Positions 7,434-17,012 of a stretch of DNA of 64,000 nt are shown here, in pieces. Location: contig NZ_JAAOEN010000019.1 in NCBI RefSeq assembly GCF_011320225.1, positions 1 through 64,000 on the forward strand, written 5' to 3'. The notes under the pieces were generated by a model, which saw only the letters and a program-made list of their open reading frames with translations, was not told where the DNA came from and searched no databases. Within the stretch, counting starts at the first letter, position 1. Every line of letters begins with the position of its first letter. The stretch comes from Phytoactinopolyspora limicola. Its GTDB lineage: Bacteria; Actinomycetota; Actinomycetes; Jiangellales; Jiangellaceae. The position numbers and the translations under genes were made by a program.

Positions 7434-9959
7434 TTAGTGGAGGTGGATGTGGGTTTGGTGGGGTAGGTGGTTGATGTGGGTGCCGAGGTGGATGGTGTAG
7501 GTGCCGGGTTCGGTGTGCCAGCCGTTGTTCCAGTGCGCGAACGTCCGCGCGGGTACCGCGATCGTGGCCGACTCCTCGGTCCCGGCATCTGCTCGTATGA
7601 CGGCGTGTCCGGCCAACCATCTTCGTGGGCGGTCGATCGTGGTGTCCTCACGGGACAAATAGAGCTGAGCGACGTACTTGCCGTCCCGGTGCCCGGTATT
7701 GCGTACCGTGATGGCCACTTCCAAGTCCTGCCCAACGCTAGCCGTCTGCGGCACCTTCAGGTCCGTCACCTCCCAGGTGGTGTAGCCCAGGCCGTAGCCG
7801 AAGGGGTAGGCGGGTTTGGTGCCGGTTTTCAGCCAGGCGCGGTAGCCGACGTGGATGCCGGCGGTGTTGTAGTCTGCGGCGCCGTCGGCGGGGTTGGTGG
7901 ATAGTAGGGGGACGTCGGTTTCGGTGGCCGGCCAGGTGGTGGGTAGCCGCCCGCCGGGTTCAACGATGCCGAGCAGGACGTCGGCGAGGGCGTGGCCGAG
8001 TTCTTGCCCACCGAACCAGGCCAGCACGACCGCGGCGACCTCATTCCGCCAGGGCATCAGCACCGGCGCGCCGGTGTTGACGACGACCACGGTGTGGGGG
8101 TTGGCGGCCGCGACCGCGGACACGAGTTCGTCCTGGCCGTCGGCGAGCGCGAGGGTGCTGCGGTCATACCCTTCGCTTTCCTCGGCGTCGCTGGTCCCGA
8201 CCACGACAACCGCGACCTCGGCGTCGCGGGCGGTCTGGACCGCGTGAGCGAGTTCTTCTTCCGGTGTTCTGGTGGCTTGATCGATCCCGATGGTCAGCGA
8301 GTACGGCCCTGGCGCCGCACCACGGGCGGCAACGTCCATCCTGACCAGCAGTTCCACCGCCCGGCCGGCTACCACCTCGACCGGGGCGCTGACCGGCCGC
8401 GGCACCAACGGACGCCCCTGCTCCCCTTCCTCCCCGGCAGGGTGGGGTAGTCCGGCATCGATGACGGTGGCACCGTCCACCGCGACGGTGACCGGGTCCC
8501 TCGTCGCGACCCCCAACTGGACCGTGCCGGTGCTGGTGGGCAGGTAGCGGGTGCTGGCCTCGACCCTGACAACACCGGGCCGGGAGCGGATATCCAACGC
8601 CGCGATGTCCGTGCTGCGGCGGTTCTCACTGACCACCTCCTGGCCGTCAGCGTCCAGGAACCGCACCCGGACCCCCGGCCCACCCGTCACCGGATCAACC
8701 AACGACTCCGGGTCCACCGGCGCGATCCGGCCATGCCCGACCGCGGCACCCAGAGCCCACTCAACCCGCACCCCCGGCAACGCCGCACGAAACCCCTGCA
8801 ACGGCGACACCACCCGACCAGGCGCCACCCGCGCGCTCCCACCACCCTGAGTACGCGGCACCAACGCATGATTCCCGATCACCGCAACCGAAGCCAACCC
8901 TGAGGCGTCCCACGGCAGCTCACCCCCCTCGTTGCGGACCAGCACCATCCCATCAGCAGCAACCTCACGAGCCACCACCACACCATCCACACCCACCGAT
9001 GATGGTGCCCGCGATACCGCGTCTACCGGGGTCGCCGGCGATGTTCGGCCCGTTGGGGGTTGGGCGCCGTCCAGGGCCCCGACCCGTCCGGCCAGCCGCA
9101 GCAACCGGGTCACTTTCTCATCGATCACGTCCTCGTCGATCCGCCCGGCCCGCACCGCGTCCACCACCTGCGGCCCCCAGGTGCGATCCGGTCCCGGCAT
9201 CTTCAGATCCAGCCGAGCCCTGGCGGCCGGCTCGACGCTGTACACCGCGCCCCAATCAGACACCACCACACCATCGAAGCCCCACTCCCCACACAACGGC
9301 TCAGCCAGCAGCGCATTCTCCGTCATTGGTGCACCGTTCACCCCGTTATACCCAGCCATCACCAACCACGGCCGCTCGGTGACAACCGTGTCCTCGAACG
9401 CCGCCAGGTAGACCTCCCGCAACACCCGCTCACCCGCCACCACATCAACCGTCTTGCGATCGGTCTCAAACTCATTCGCCACGTAATGCTTCGGACACGC
9501 ACCCACCCCATGGTCCTGCACCCCCCGCACATACGCCGCAGACAACCACGACGTCAACACCGGATCCTCAGAAAACGCCTCAAAATGCCGCCCACCCAAC
9601 GGGCTACGATGCAGGTTGATCGTCGGACCCAGCACCACGTGCGCACCCTTCAACCGCGCCTCACCCGCCAACACCACCCCATACCGATACGCCAACCCCG
9701 CATCCCACGTCGCACCCAACGCCGACCCCGACGGCAAACTCACACTCGGATCACGCTCATCCCACCCCGACCCACGCACCCCCGACGGCCCATCAGACAA
9801 CACCACCTCGCCCAACCCCACCACCGGCTCGACATGCAACCGCCACTTATCGGCACCAACCAACAGCCGAACCTTCTGCTCCAAACTCAACCCCGCAACA
9901 CGATCACGCAGCTCCTTATCATCGACGCTCTCTGCTGGCGGTGTACCTAACTGCGTCAT
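7434..9959 (-). CDS. Beta-glucosidase, glycoside hydrolase family 3
   Basis: About 841 residues. The order is the GH3 N-terminal barrel (GPTINLHRSPLGGRHFEAFSED; nucleophile Asp in VVSDWGAVYS), the GH3 C-terminal domain split by an inserted PA14-like domain (about residues 400-520, RVRFLDADGQEV), the likely acid/base region SDAEESEGYDRST, and a fibronectin-III-like end (AITVRNTGHRDGKYVAQLYL). No signal peptide is visible, so it probably cleaves imported oligosaccharides or glycosides in the cytoplasm. ATG 9959 is preferred over the adjacent GTG 9962 because GGAG lies 8 nt before it. It is the last gene of the Lpl-type transport operon. The exact substrate is unknown. Confidence 0.9.
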   Translation of the reverse strand: MTQLGTPPAESVDDKELRDRVAGLSLEQKVRLLVGADKWRLHVEPVVGLGEVVLSDGPSGVRGSGWDERDPSVSLPSGSALGATWDAGLAYRYGVVLAGEARLKGAHVVLGPTINLHRSPLGGRHFEAFSEDPVLTSWLSAAYVRGVQDHGVGACPKHYVANEFETDRKTVDVVAGERVLREVYLAAFEDTVVTERPWLVMAGYNGVNGAPMTENALLAEPLCGEWGFDGVVVSDWGAVYSVEPAARARLDLKMPGPDRTWGPQVVDAVRAGRIDEDVIDEKVTRLLRLAGRVGALDGAQPPTGRTSPATPVDAVSRAPSSVGVDGVVVAREVAADGMVLVRNEGGELPWDASGLASVAVIGNHALVPRTQGGGSARVAPGRVVSPLQGFRAALPGVRVEWALGAAVGHGRIAPVDPESLVDPVTGGPGVRVRFLDADGQEVVSENRRSTDIAALDIRSRPGVVRVEASTRYLPTSTGTVQLGVATRDPVTVAVDGATVIDAGLPHPAGEEGEQGRPLVPRPVSAPVEVVAGRAVELLVRMDVAARGAAPGPYSLTIGIDQATRTPEEELAHAVQTARDAEVAVVVVGTSDAEESEGYDRSTLALADGQDELVSAVAAANPHTVVVVNTGAPVLMPWRNEVAAVVLAWFGGQELGHALADVLLGIVEPGGRLPTTWPATETDVPLLSTNPADGAADYNTAGIHVGYRAWLKTGTKPAYPFGYGLGYTTWEVTDLKVPQTASVGQDLEVAITVRNTGHRDGKYVAQLYLSREDTTIDRPRRWLAGHAVIRADAGTEESATIAVPARTFAHWNNGWHTEPGTYTIHLGTHINHLPHQTHIHLH

Positions 9960-9997
9960 CACTCAAACTCCAAACCCACTACGTGGTTGCGTAACCT

Positions 9998-11635
9998 CTA
10001 AGCCCGGTTCGCCTCGTCGAAGACGGAATCCGGCCAGGCGATCTCGACACCGAGGGTGTCGGTCAGCAACTGCTGGAAATCCGCTGTCCGATCAGGTGAG
10101 GAATAGACCTGCCGCGGTGTTGTGTCGTGACGCAGGCAGTACGCCGCGAGCGCGCCAGCTGCTTCGCCGATATTCCATTCGACGGGGTGCAGCCGGTAAC
10201 ACCCGTTGGTGATGTGTGTGGTGCCGATGTTCTTGTTCGCCGGGAGTAGGTTCTCGACCCGTTGAGGGATCAGGGCACCAAGCGGGATCTGAAACGGGTA
10301 GCTGCTGATATCCACGTACGTCCGTGGGCCGTTCTCACCACCGGTACTGGGGTGAAGGTCGATCCGGTATCGGCCTACTCCGACGGAGTCCCGATACCGC
10401 TCTGAACGCGCCGACAACCCCAGCTCGTGGCGGGCTTGGACGCCGACGTGTTGCTCGGTGACGGTGAACGCTGCCTGGATCCGTCGGGATTCTCGGATGT
10501 AGGGGCGCATCGCCAGTTCATGAGTTGTGCCAAGCACGTCACCACGGGGACGCAGCCCGGGATAACCCGTACCTCCGTCATAGCGCGGCGCCTCTGTCTG
10601 CATCCAGTACAGGAACGAAAGGCTCAACTGCCGGGAGGCTTCTATATGGTGGTTCTTTTCCTCCTCGCTTACTCCAACCAGCGGGCCGAGCCAGTAGTCA
10701 AGCTGCGGCCAATTCACGAGGGTGATGTCACTGCTGTAACGGCCGGGCTCAAAGTTCCGCACCGATAGGATCCGCCGGAACCGCCACAACAGTCCCTTCG
10801 TGTTACTGCCTAGGTGCGTGTCGACGTCGGTCAGAACACCACGGGTACGTTTCTCCAGAGTGGGCGGGACAACGTCGTCCCAGGACAGATGCCGGCCGGG
10901 CCAGAAGTCGGCCTGGTACTGCGACCAGAACTCGTACTGCTCCGGTTTGGTTATGGTGAAGTCCGCCTCGGGTTGATAGTCCATTGCGAAACACCACGAG
11001 AAAGCCTGTTGGTCCAGCGGCTGCGCGGTCCCAACCAACGCGTGCGGCTCCCCGGTGTCGGCCTGGCTCTCCGCGCCGGTGACGTGCTCAACTTTGCCAA
11101 GATCCAGCAAATCGCCTAACTCAGTCGCGTCCAGCACGTACGTGGCCTCGACCGTCACCTCGTCGCCGGTCTCATCATCAACGAAGGTCACCGCCCGAAC
11201 CGTGTCGCCGACACCCAGCTCTGTCGATACCGGACGATGTCGTATGAGCACCTGAAGCTCTCCGCCCGCGCGGTATGGAGCCAGCATCTCGTCAATCGCC
11301 GCCACCGCCACCCGAGGCTCGTGGCACAGTCGGCTCACGCCACCCTGGCCGGGATCCAACAAGGCGAGTGTCGCCGCGGTCTCATTCAACGGATAGTTTC
11401 GCCGGTAGTAGCTGCGGATTCCCTCCCGCAGCCGGCGATACGAGCGGGTGCAGCCGAATCGTTCAATCCACCCGTGCTCGTCGGGCGGCACTCCTTGGGA
11501 AGTCAGCTGGCCGCCCAGCCAGGGGCTCTCCTCCGTCACCACCACCCGGTTGCCTAGCCGGGCAATGGTCAGCGCTGCCGCAACACCCCCAAGACCGCCA
11601 CCTACCACGAGGACGTCGACGTTTTGCTCTCGCAC
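9998..11635 (-). CDS. FAD-dependent oxidoreductase
   Basis: 545 residues. An N-terminal Rossmann motif VLVVGGGLGGVAAAL (about residues 8-22) and TEESPWLGGQLTSQG mark the FAD-binding family in which the FAD domain covers most of the protein. The C-terminus has the family's LLPANKNIGTTHITNGCYRLHPVEWNIGEAAG motif. It lies between the sugar-binding protein and the GH3 glucosidase, with a 38-bp gap to the latter, so it is probably cotranscribed and may oxidise the imported sugar or aglycone. Members of this family turn up in polysaccharide-use operons but few have a known reaction. Confidence 0.8.
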   Translation of the reverse strand: MREQNVDVLVVGGGLGGVAAALTIARLGNRVVVTEESPWLGGQLTSQGVPPDEHGWIERFGCTRSYRRLREGIRSYYRRNYPLNETAATLALLDPGQGGVSRLCHEPRVAVAAIDEMLAPYRAGGELQVLIRHRPVSTELGVGDTVRAVTFVDDETGDEVTVEATYVLDATELGDLLDLGKVEHVTGAESQADTGEPHALVGTAQPLDQQAFSWCFAMDYQPEADFTITKPEQYEFWSQYQADFWPGRHLSWDDVVPPTLEKRTRGVLTDVDTHLGSNTKGLLWRFRRILSVRNFEPGRYSSDITLVNWPQLDYWLGPLVGVSEEEKNHHIEASRQLSLSFLYWMQTEAPRYDGGTGYPGLRPRGDVLGTTHELAMRPYIRESRRIQAAFTVTEQHVGVQARHELGLSARSERYRDSVGVGRYRIDLHPSTGGENGPRTYVDISSYPFQIPLGALIPQRVENLLPANKNIGTTHITNGCYRLHPVEWNIGEAAGALAAYCLRHDTTPRQVYSSPDRTADFQQLLTDTLGVEIAWPDSVFDEANRA

Positions 11636-11748
11636 GAAATTCCTTTCACCTGGATGCTGTCCGATGCATCAGCTTCGGAACGACGCCGTACCCGGCGGAT
11701 CGCCAACGTATGTGGATTACTGCCGGGTCGCGCTCCACAACCGATCGG

Positions 11749-13434
11749 TCAGCTGTTCACACGTTCCTCGAACGCCACTTCATATTCACCTCGGGCGTCA
11801 TCGCCTCCGGAGTTGCGCCAGGTGTCGATGACCTGGTCCCAGTCGGTGATTGGGCGGCGGCCTTGGATGATCTCGTTGATCGCGTCGCTGACTGGTGCGT
11901 TGAATGCTTGACCGCTGCGGTCTTCGGTTTCGCTGTAGAGTCCTGCCGTCGGGTTGGATATCCCGTTCGGGACGACCTGCTTTTGGTGGTGATAGAACCG
12001 CTCGGCCACCTGCGGGTATGCGGGATCGAAGACCGGGACGGGGGGACGCACCACCAAGTCCACGGGGGTGCGTTCGGTGCCCAGCTTGTCGGTCGGGTCA
12101 GGGACGCCCTGGTTGTCGTCCCAGGTGTGGTGTTCGTCTTCGACGCCGAAGTTGAGGTAGAGGTATTCCTCGGTGCCGAACGGCGCGGCGAGCCAGTTGA
12201 GGATGCGCAGCAGTTCCCGGGTCCGGTCCTCGTCGAGGCCCTGTTTGATCGCGGTGAGTCGATAGACTCCGGTGCCGTGAACCACGGGTGCGTACCCGCC
12301 GCCGTCGGCTAGTGGTGGTGCCATGAATGTGAGGTCCAGGCCGGGGACCTCGTCGGCGAGTACTGAGCGGTAATGCAGGCCACCTTCGGCCATCATCGCG
12401 ACGCCACCGCTGCGGAACAGTTGTGAATGGTTGGCACCGGCGAATGAGTCCGGGTGGAATATCCCGGCCTCCCACAACCGAGCTGTGTATTCCAACGCCG
12501 CCTTGAACTCTTCGGTTTCCCACGCGTTGACGAAAGCCCCACCATCCGCGCTCCATCCCACCGGAGCCTCGAACATGCGGGTAATGAAGTTGTTCAAGAT
12601 TGCTGTCGGTTGGGCTAACGCGTAGGTGTTCGCGCGGTCATCGGTTAGACCCTGGCACAGTTCGAAGAACTCTTCGGCGTCGGCTGGGTCGCCGTTGAGG
12701 GCTTTGGCGTCGACGATGTCCTGGCGCACGTGCATGTTGTTCGGCGCCCGCAGATTCAGCATCGGCACGGCGTAGATGCCGTTGTTGTAGATGCAGTGTT
12801 CCCAGGCGTAGGGGTGCAGGTTCGCCAGGTTCGGATATTCCAGTACCGCGTCACCGGACAGGTATTCGGTGAGGTCGGTGAAGGTGGCTTCGAGCATGTC
12901 GGGAAGCCTGGGTGTGGTCGGCGCCACCTGGACCAGGTCGGGCAGGTCACCACCGGCGATAGAGGACTGGAACGTGGTCGGGTAGTCGCTCATCGGCATC
13001 ATGTTCAACTGCAGCTCAACACCGAGGCGCTCGTTCAACCCTTGCCAATGTGCGTTACGTCCCATCGCCGGTGGGACCGTTGTGGTGATCCCGAACATCG
13101 CCCGGACCACACCCCCACTGCCGGGCGGGCCATCAGTTGACGGGTTCGCCGGGCGCGGGTAGGAGAAGTACGCATCCGGAACCCCGTGCTCATCACCCGG
13201 TAGATCCGGCTCGATCCCATCAAAACGCTGATACGTGGGCAACACCACCCGCCCACCACCGTCCGGTGTCTGACCATTCCCACCCGGACCACCAGTAGCC
13301 GAACCCGCATCGTCGCTTCCGGAGTCGCCACCACAGGCCACCAACCCCGTGCCGACCACCGCGGACAGCCCGATACCAGACCCGAGCTGGAGGAACCGCC
13401 GTCGTCCCATGTCACGCTGCATCATCATCGTCAA
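11749..13434 (-). CDS. Solute-binding lipoprotein, LplA type, Tat-exported
   Basis: About 561 residues. The N-terminus carries a twin-arginine motif (GRRRFLQL) and a lipobox (TGLVACGG), so the folded protein is exported by Tat and lipid-anchored. A Ser/Gly/Asp-rich linker follows, then a long family-1 extracellular binding fold like the LplA/YtcQ proteins that bind oligosaccharides. Several Met codons cluster at the start (MTMMMQRDM), so the exact first residue is uncertain. It is the third gene of the operon after its two permeases. No ATPase is encoded with them, which is usual where a shared MsmK-like ATPase serves. Confidence 0.85.
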   Translation of the reverse strand: MTMMMQRDMGRRRFLQLGSGIGLSAVVGTGLVACGGDSGSDDAGSATGGPGGNGQTPDGGGRVVLPTYQRFDGIEPDLPGDEHGVPDAYFSYPRPANPSTDGPPGSGGVVRAMFGITTTVPPAMGRNAHWQGLNERLGVELQLNMMPMSDYPTTFQSSIAGGDLPDLVQVAPTTPRLPDMLEATFTDLTEYLSGDAVLEYPNLANLHPYAWEHCIYNNGIYAVPMLNLRAPNNMHVRQDIVDAKALNGDPADAEEFFELCQGLTDDRANTYALAQPTAILNNFITRMFEAPVGWSADGGAFVNAWETEEFKAALEYTARLWEAGIFHPDSFAGANHSQLFRSGGVAMMAEGGLHYRSVLADEVPGLDLTFMAPPLADGGGYAPVVHGTGVYRLTAIKQGLDEDRTRELLRILNWLAAPFGTEEYLYLNFGVEDEHHTWDDNQGVPDPTDKLGTERTPVDLVVRPPVPVFDPAYPQVAERFYHHQKQVVPNGISNPTAGLYSETEDRSGQAFNAPVSDAINEIIQGRRPITDWDQVIDTWRNSGGDDARGEYEVAFEERVNS

Positions 13435-13666
13435 ACAACCCTTTCTACGAAAACAAACGAGTGAACTCAGATGTCGCGGATAGGGCCAGAGCCCTTATCC
13501 GTGCCACCTTCGCTGAATCAACACAATTAGCTACGAGATGAAGAACTGTTCAGGCAGGCAATCAATAGGGGATGAGAGATTACGTGAACTTGTTTTATGC
13601 GAGCTTCGGTTATGCCTCGGTTCCCAATCGGCAGGTGGGATGTGTTTCGAGGCGATCTTTGATCGT
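13435..13666. promoter_or_regulatory. Gap between permease and binding-protein genes with a hairpin
   Basis: This 232-bp stretch has no convincing gene. GGATAGGGC (13478-13486) pairs with GCCCTTATCC (13491-13500) with one bulge. On the transcript it lies downstream of the permease genes and 43 nt before the binding-protein start. It could be an mRNA-stabilising hairpin or a partial terminator giving the binding protein a different expression level. The rest is more AT-rich than its surroundings. Confidence 0.4.
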
Positions 13667-14677
13667 TTAGCCTTTGACGGCGCCGATGACGACGCCTTTG
13701 GCGAAGTGTTTTTGGAGGAATGGGTAGACGAGGCAGATCGGGACGAGGGAGACGACGAGGATGGCCATTTGGAGGGATTGTTGGGGTGGGACGACGTCGC
13801 CGGGGAGGTCGACGCCGATGGCGGTGTTGTCGACGACGTAGGTTCTGAGGACGAGTTGGAGGGGCCATTTTTCGGTGGAGTTGATGTAGAGGACGGCGTT
13901 GAAGAATGCGTTCCAGTAGGTGACGGCGTTGAACAGGGCGATGACCGCGATGGCTGCTTTGGACAGTGGCAGCATGATGGACACGAGGATGCGTAGTTCG
14001 GAGGCGCCGTCGATGCGGGCGGCTTCGACGATTTCTTTGGGTGTTTCGAGGAAGAACGCGCGCATGATGATGATCTGAAACGCGGAGGTGAGCGTGGGGA
14101 GGATGAGGGCCCAGTAGGAGTCGATGAGGCCGAGTTGGCGGATGAGGAGGTAGTTGGGGATCATGCCGGCGTTGAACAGCATGGTGAATAGCACCAGCAG
14201 CAGGATGGGTTTGTGGCCCCAGGTTCCTGGGCGGGATAGGGAGTAGGCGAGCAGCGCGACCACGGTGACCGACAGCCCGGACCCGACCAGGGTGATCCCG
14301 ATGGAGACCAGGGTGGCGCGGGTGACCACGCCGCCGCGGAAGATCGCTTCGTAGGCGTAGAAGGACGGGTTGTCCGGCCAGAGCACGTACCCTCCGGCGG
14401 CGCTGATCTGGGCCTGGTCGGCCAGGCTGGTGGAGATCACCGCGAGGAACGGGATGATCACCACCGCGCAGCACAGGAACAGCACGATCCCTTTGACGCC
14501 ACGCACAACCGGGTTGGGGGGTTTGGCGCCGTTGATCGCTTGCAGCCGTTTCTGCCGGGACACTCCCGGCAGCAGTTTCGCCGGCGCGCCGCTGCGGCGG
14601 CCGCGGCGGTTGCCGCCGCCACTGCTAGGGGTAGGGGTGTCTGGTCCGGGTGTGGTCGTCGTGGTGAGATCAGCCAT
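13667..14677 (-). CDS. Carbohydrate ABC transporter permease, LplC type
   Basis: 336 residues starting at ATG 14677; a longer upstream frame reads through the previous gene and is not credible. The N-terminal 60 residues are Thr/Pro/Gly/Arg-rich and cytoplasmic, followed by six hydrophobic segments. The ATPase-coupling loop is EAARIDGASELRILVSIMLPLSKAAI, a good EAA motif. Only 4 bp separate it from the lplB-like gene upstream. It pairs with that permease to carry the sugar bound by the 561-residue lipoprotein. Confidence 0.88.
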   Translation of the reverse strand: MADLTTTTTPGPDTPTPSSGGGNRRGRRSGAPAKLLPGVSRQKRLQAINGAKPPNPVVRGVKGIVLFLCCAVVIIPFLAVISTSLADQAQISAAGGYVLWPDNPSFYAYEAIFRGGVVTRATLVSIGITLVGSGLSVTVVALLAYSLSRPGTWGHKPILLLVLFTMLFNAGMIPNYLLIRQLGLIDSYWALILPTLTSAFQIIIMRAFFLETPKEIVEAARIDGASELRILVSIMLPLSKAAIAVIALFNAVTYWNAFFNAVLYINSTEKWPLQLVLRTYVVDNTAIGVDLPGDVVPPQQSLQMAILVVSLVPICLVYPFLQKHFAKGVVIGAVKG

Positions 14678-14681
14678 GGGG

Positions 14682-15662
14682 TTAGAGGTCCTTCTTCGAT
14701 GAGTAGATCCCGCGTTCACCGAACAGATGCGCCACTTTGTTCGCGCCCAGCACCAGAACGGTGCCGACCAGGCCTTTGACCAGGCCGACCGCGGCTGAGG
14801 TGCCCCAGTTGCCGCCCACGATCCCGCGGTTGTACACGTAGGTGTCCAACACTTCGGAGGCTTGCAGGCCGACGGGTCCTTGTTGCAGGAAGATCTGTTC
14901 GAACCCGACGGTGAGCACATCGCCGAGTTTCAGGATGAGCAGCAGGATGATCACCGGGCGGATCGCGGGCAGGGTGACATGCCAGAGCTGGCGTATCCGC
15001 CCGCCCCCGTCCACGGCGACCGACTCGAACAGTTCGATATCGACGCGGGAGATCGCGGCGAGGAAGATGATGGTGCCCCAGCCGGCGTCTTTCCAGATCA
15101 CCTGCGAGGTGATCAACGCGATGAACAGGTCCGGGTCACCGATGACGTTGACCTCGAAGAAATCGTTCGCCCTCGCCCAGGTGTTGTACAACCCGGCGTT
15201 GCCCAGCATGTGCTGGAACAACGCGACCACGATCACCCAGGACATGAAGTGCGGCAGATACAGGATCGATTGGACCGTGCGTTTGATCCGCTCGCTCAAC
15301 AACGAGTTCATCAACAACGCCAGCGCGATCGGGATCGGGAACACGAACACGATCTGCACAAACGAGATGATCAACGTGTTCGTCAACGCGTTCACGAACG
15401 CCGGATCACCATTAAAGATGATCGCGAAGTTGTCCAGCCCCACCCACGGAGACTCCACAATCCCCAGATACGGCTGATAATCCTTGAACGCGATCACATT
15501 CCCCAGCAACGGCACATACTGGAACAACAACACCAACAACACACCAGGGAGCCCCAGCAACAGCAGAAACCGATCACGCCGAAACCGCTGCCACCTCGAC
15601 ATCGGCCGCAACACCGGACGGCGATCTGGCTCGGCGAGGTCGACCTCGGTGTCTTGAGCCAT
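14682..15662 (-). CDS. Carbohydrate ABC transporter permease, LplB type
   Basis: 326 residues with six predicted membrane segments, starting after an Arg-rich cytoplasmic end (RWQRFRRDRFLLLLGLPGVLLVLLF). The coupling motif is ELFESVAVDGGGRIRQLWHVTLPAIRPV. It is the first gene of the leftward operon permease-permease-binding protein-oxidoreductase-glucosidase. Its start lies 52 bp from a 14-bp palindrome that probably binds the divergent LacI regulator. Confidence 0.88.
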   Translation of the reverse strand: MAQDTEVDLAEPDRRPVLRPMSRWQRFRRDRFLLLLGLPGVLLVLLFQYVPLLGNVIAFKDYQPYLGIVESPWVGLDNFAIIFNGDPAFVNALTNTLIISFVQIVFVFPIPIALALLMNSLLSERIKRTVQSILYLPHFMSWVIVVALFQHMLGNAGLYNTWARANDFFEVNVIGDPDLFIALITSQVIWKDAGWGTIIFLAAISRVDIELFESVAVDGGGRIRQLWHVTLPAIRPVIILLLILKLGDVLTVGFEQIFLQQGPVGLQASEVLDTYVYNRGIVGGNWGTSAAVGLVKGLVGTVLVLGANKVAHLFGERGIYSSKKDL

Positions 15663-15713
15663 ACGTGCTCCTGATCGGTAGTGGGCTTGAAAGTTGATTA
15701 TCTATTGCATTTA

Positions 15714-15727
15714 ATGACGCGCGTCAT
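15714..15727. promoter_or_regulatory. LacI-type operator O1
   Basis: ATGACGCGCGTCAT is a perfect 14-bp palindrome with the central CG step typical of LacI-family operators. It is 52 bp upstream of the first permease gene. A near-identical site lies at 15840-15853, next to the divergent LacI gene. Confidence 0.7.
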
Positions 15728-15839
15728 GGCGAGACGCTACTGGGTGGCGATGGTTGGCGTCAATACCCAAACTGCAACCATCCCTACTTGGGGTGAATGT
15801 CTTGGGGGTCGCCTGAACGTCTGGGTGGGGTCGTCCAAT

Positions 15840-15853
15840 ATGGCGCGCGTCAT
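15840..15853. promoter_or_regulatory. LacI-type operator O2
   Basis: ATGGCGCGCGTCAT differs from O1 by one base. It lies 38 bp upstream of the LacI gene start, and its centre is 126 bp from the centre of O1 (about 12 helical turns), compatible with autoregulation and looping between the divergent promoters. Confidence 0.65.
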
Positions 15854-15890
15854 GATGTGCCTCCGATGATCCCGGTGATATGGTGCTCAC

Positions 15891-16943
15891 GTGCCTGACG
15901 TTCCGCCCGGAAAACGTCGGCGTCGCGCCACCCAAGCCGACGTCGCAAAGTTGGCCGGGGTCTCCCGTAGTGTTGTCTCTACCGTCATTAACGGCCCCGC
16001 CGCGAAGGGCAGCACCGGCGTGGGCCCGGAAGCTGCTGCCCGGGTGTGGGCGGCGATCCGGGAGGTCGGTTATGTCCCCAACATCGCCGCTCAGAACCTG
16101 GCTCACGGCCGGAGCAAACTGGTCGGCGTATTCACCTACGAAGCCATCTTCCCGGTCGAGAGCATCAGCTTCTACCATCAGTTCCTGATCGGGATCGAGC
16201 AGGAGGCCGACGCGCTCGGCTACAACCTCCTGATGTTCACCTCGAGTCGTACGTCGGATGGCCGACGGGCGATCTACCTCGACGGCAGTAACTCCCTGCA
16301 GCTCGCCGATGGTGCCATCATCCTCGGTGGTCATAAGCGTCGAGACGAGCTCGCAAGGCTAGCTACTGATGGTTTCCCGTTCGTTATCGTCGGACGACGT
16401 GAGATCCCGGGCACGCAGGTTTCTTACGTGGCCGCGGACTACGCATCCGGCATCCACCGGGCGGTGCAGGCGCTTGTAGAGCGTGGACACCGGCGCATCG
16501 CGATGACCAACAGCAGATCACAGACCGAAGCGGCGCAGGATCGCCGTCGCGGTTTCGAGCGAGCCGTGCGGTCCTTCAAGCTGGCCCCGCCGGACACCCC
16601 AGTCTTGACCGAACGCAACCCCAACTTGCTCGGGGAAATCGAGAAACGCCAGATCACCGCGGTGCTCACCGAGTCAAGCGGCGAGGCTCGTAATGTGTGC
16701 TACCAAGCCCGGCAAGCAGGCTGGGACATTCCAGCTCAGCTCTCCGTCGTCAGCCTCGGCGGCTTGCCCGGGGGGACACATCACACTGATGTCGTCGCCG
16801 AACTCTCGATACCACGGCGCGACATGGGGCGTGAGTCCGTTCGCATACTGGCCGACGTTATCGCCGATCCTGATGGGCCGCCCATCCAGAAAACCCTCGA
16901 CTGCCACCTGGATCTCAGCCATACCGTTGCCCCAGCTCCCTAG
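15891..16943 (+). CDS. LacI-family regulator of the Lpl-type sugar operon
   Basis: 350 residues. The N-terminal helix-turn-helix reads RRATQADVAKLAGVSRSVVSTVINGP (about residues 10-35) and is followed by a hinge (NIAAQNLAHGRSKLVGVF) and a ligand-binding domain. The GTG start has no clear Shine-Dalgarno sequence, so the message may be leaderless. Divergent orientation and the matched palindromes at 15714 and 15840 make it the likely repressor of the permease, binding-protein, oxidoreductase and glucosidase operon. The inducer is presumably the imported glycoside. Confidence 0.87.
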   Translation: MPDVPPGKRRRRATQADVAKLAGVSRSVVSTVINGPAAKGSTGVGPEAAARVWAAIREVGYVPNIAAQNLAHGRSKLVGVFTYEAIFPVESISFYHQFLIGIEQEADALGYNLLMFTSSRTSDGRRAIYLDGSNSLQLADGAIILGGHKRRDELARLATDGFPFVIVGRREIPGTQVSYVAADYASGIHRAVQALVERGHRRIAMTNSRSQTEAAQDRRRGFERAVRSFKLAPPDTPVLTERNPNLLGEIEKRQITAVLTESSGEARNVCYQARQAGWDIPAQLSVVSLGGLPGGTHHTDVVAELSIPRRDMGRESVRILADVIADPDGPPIQKTLDCHLDLSHTVAPAP

Positions 16944-16980
16944 GGTGGTACGGGTGCGCAACGTGTCCACATCGTGGAGG

Positions 16981-17012
16981 CGATCAGGTGCGGAACGTGC
17001 GCACCCTGGTCA
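16981..17012. terminator. Hairpin between convergent genes, GATCAGGTGCG type
   Basis: GGTGCG (16987-16992) pairs with CGCACC (17000-17005); with a bulge the stem extends into GATCA and TGGTC on either side. It lies 40 bp after the LacI stop and touches the 3' end of the convergent PHP gene. It contains GATCAGGTGC, the core shared with the repeats at 192-201 and 52628-52637. Confidence 0.5.
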
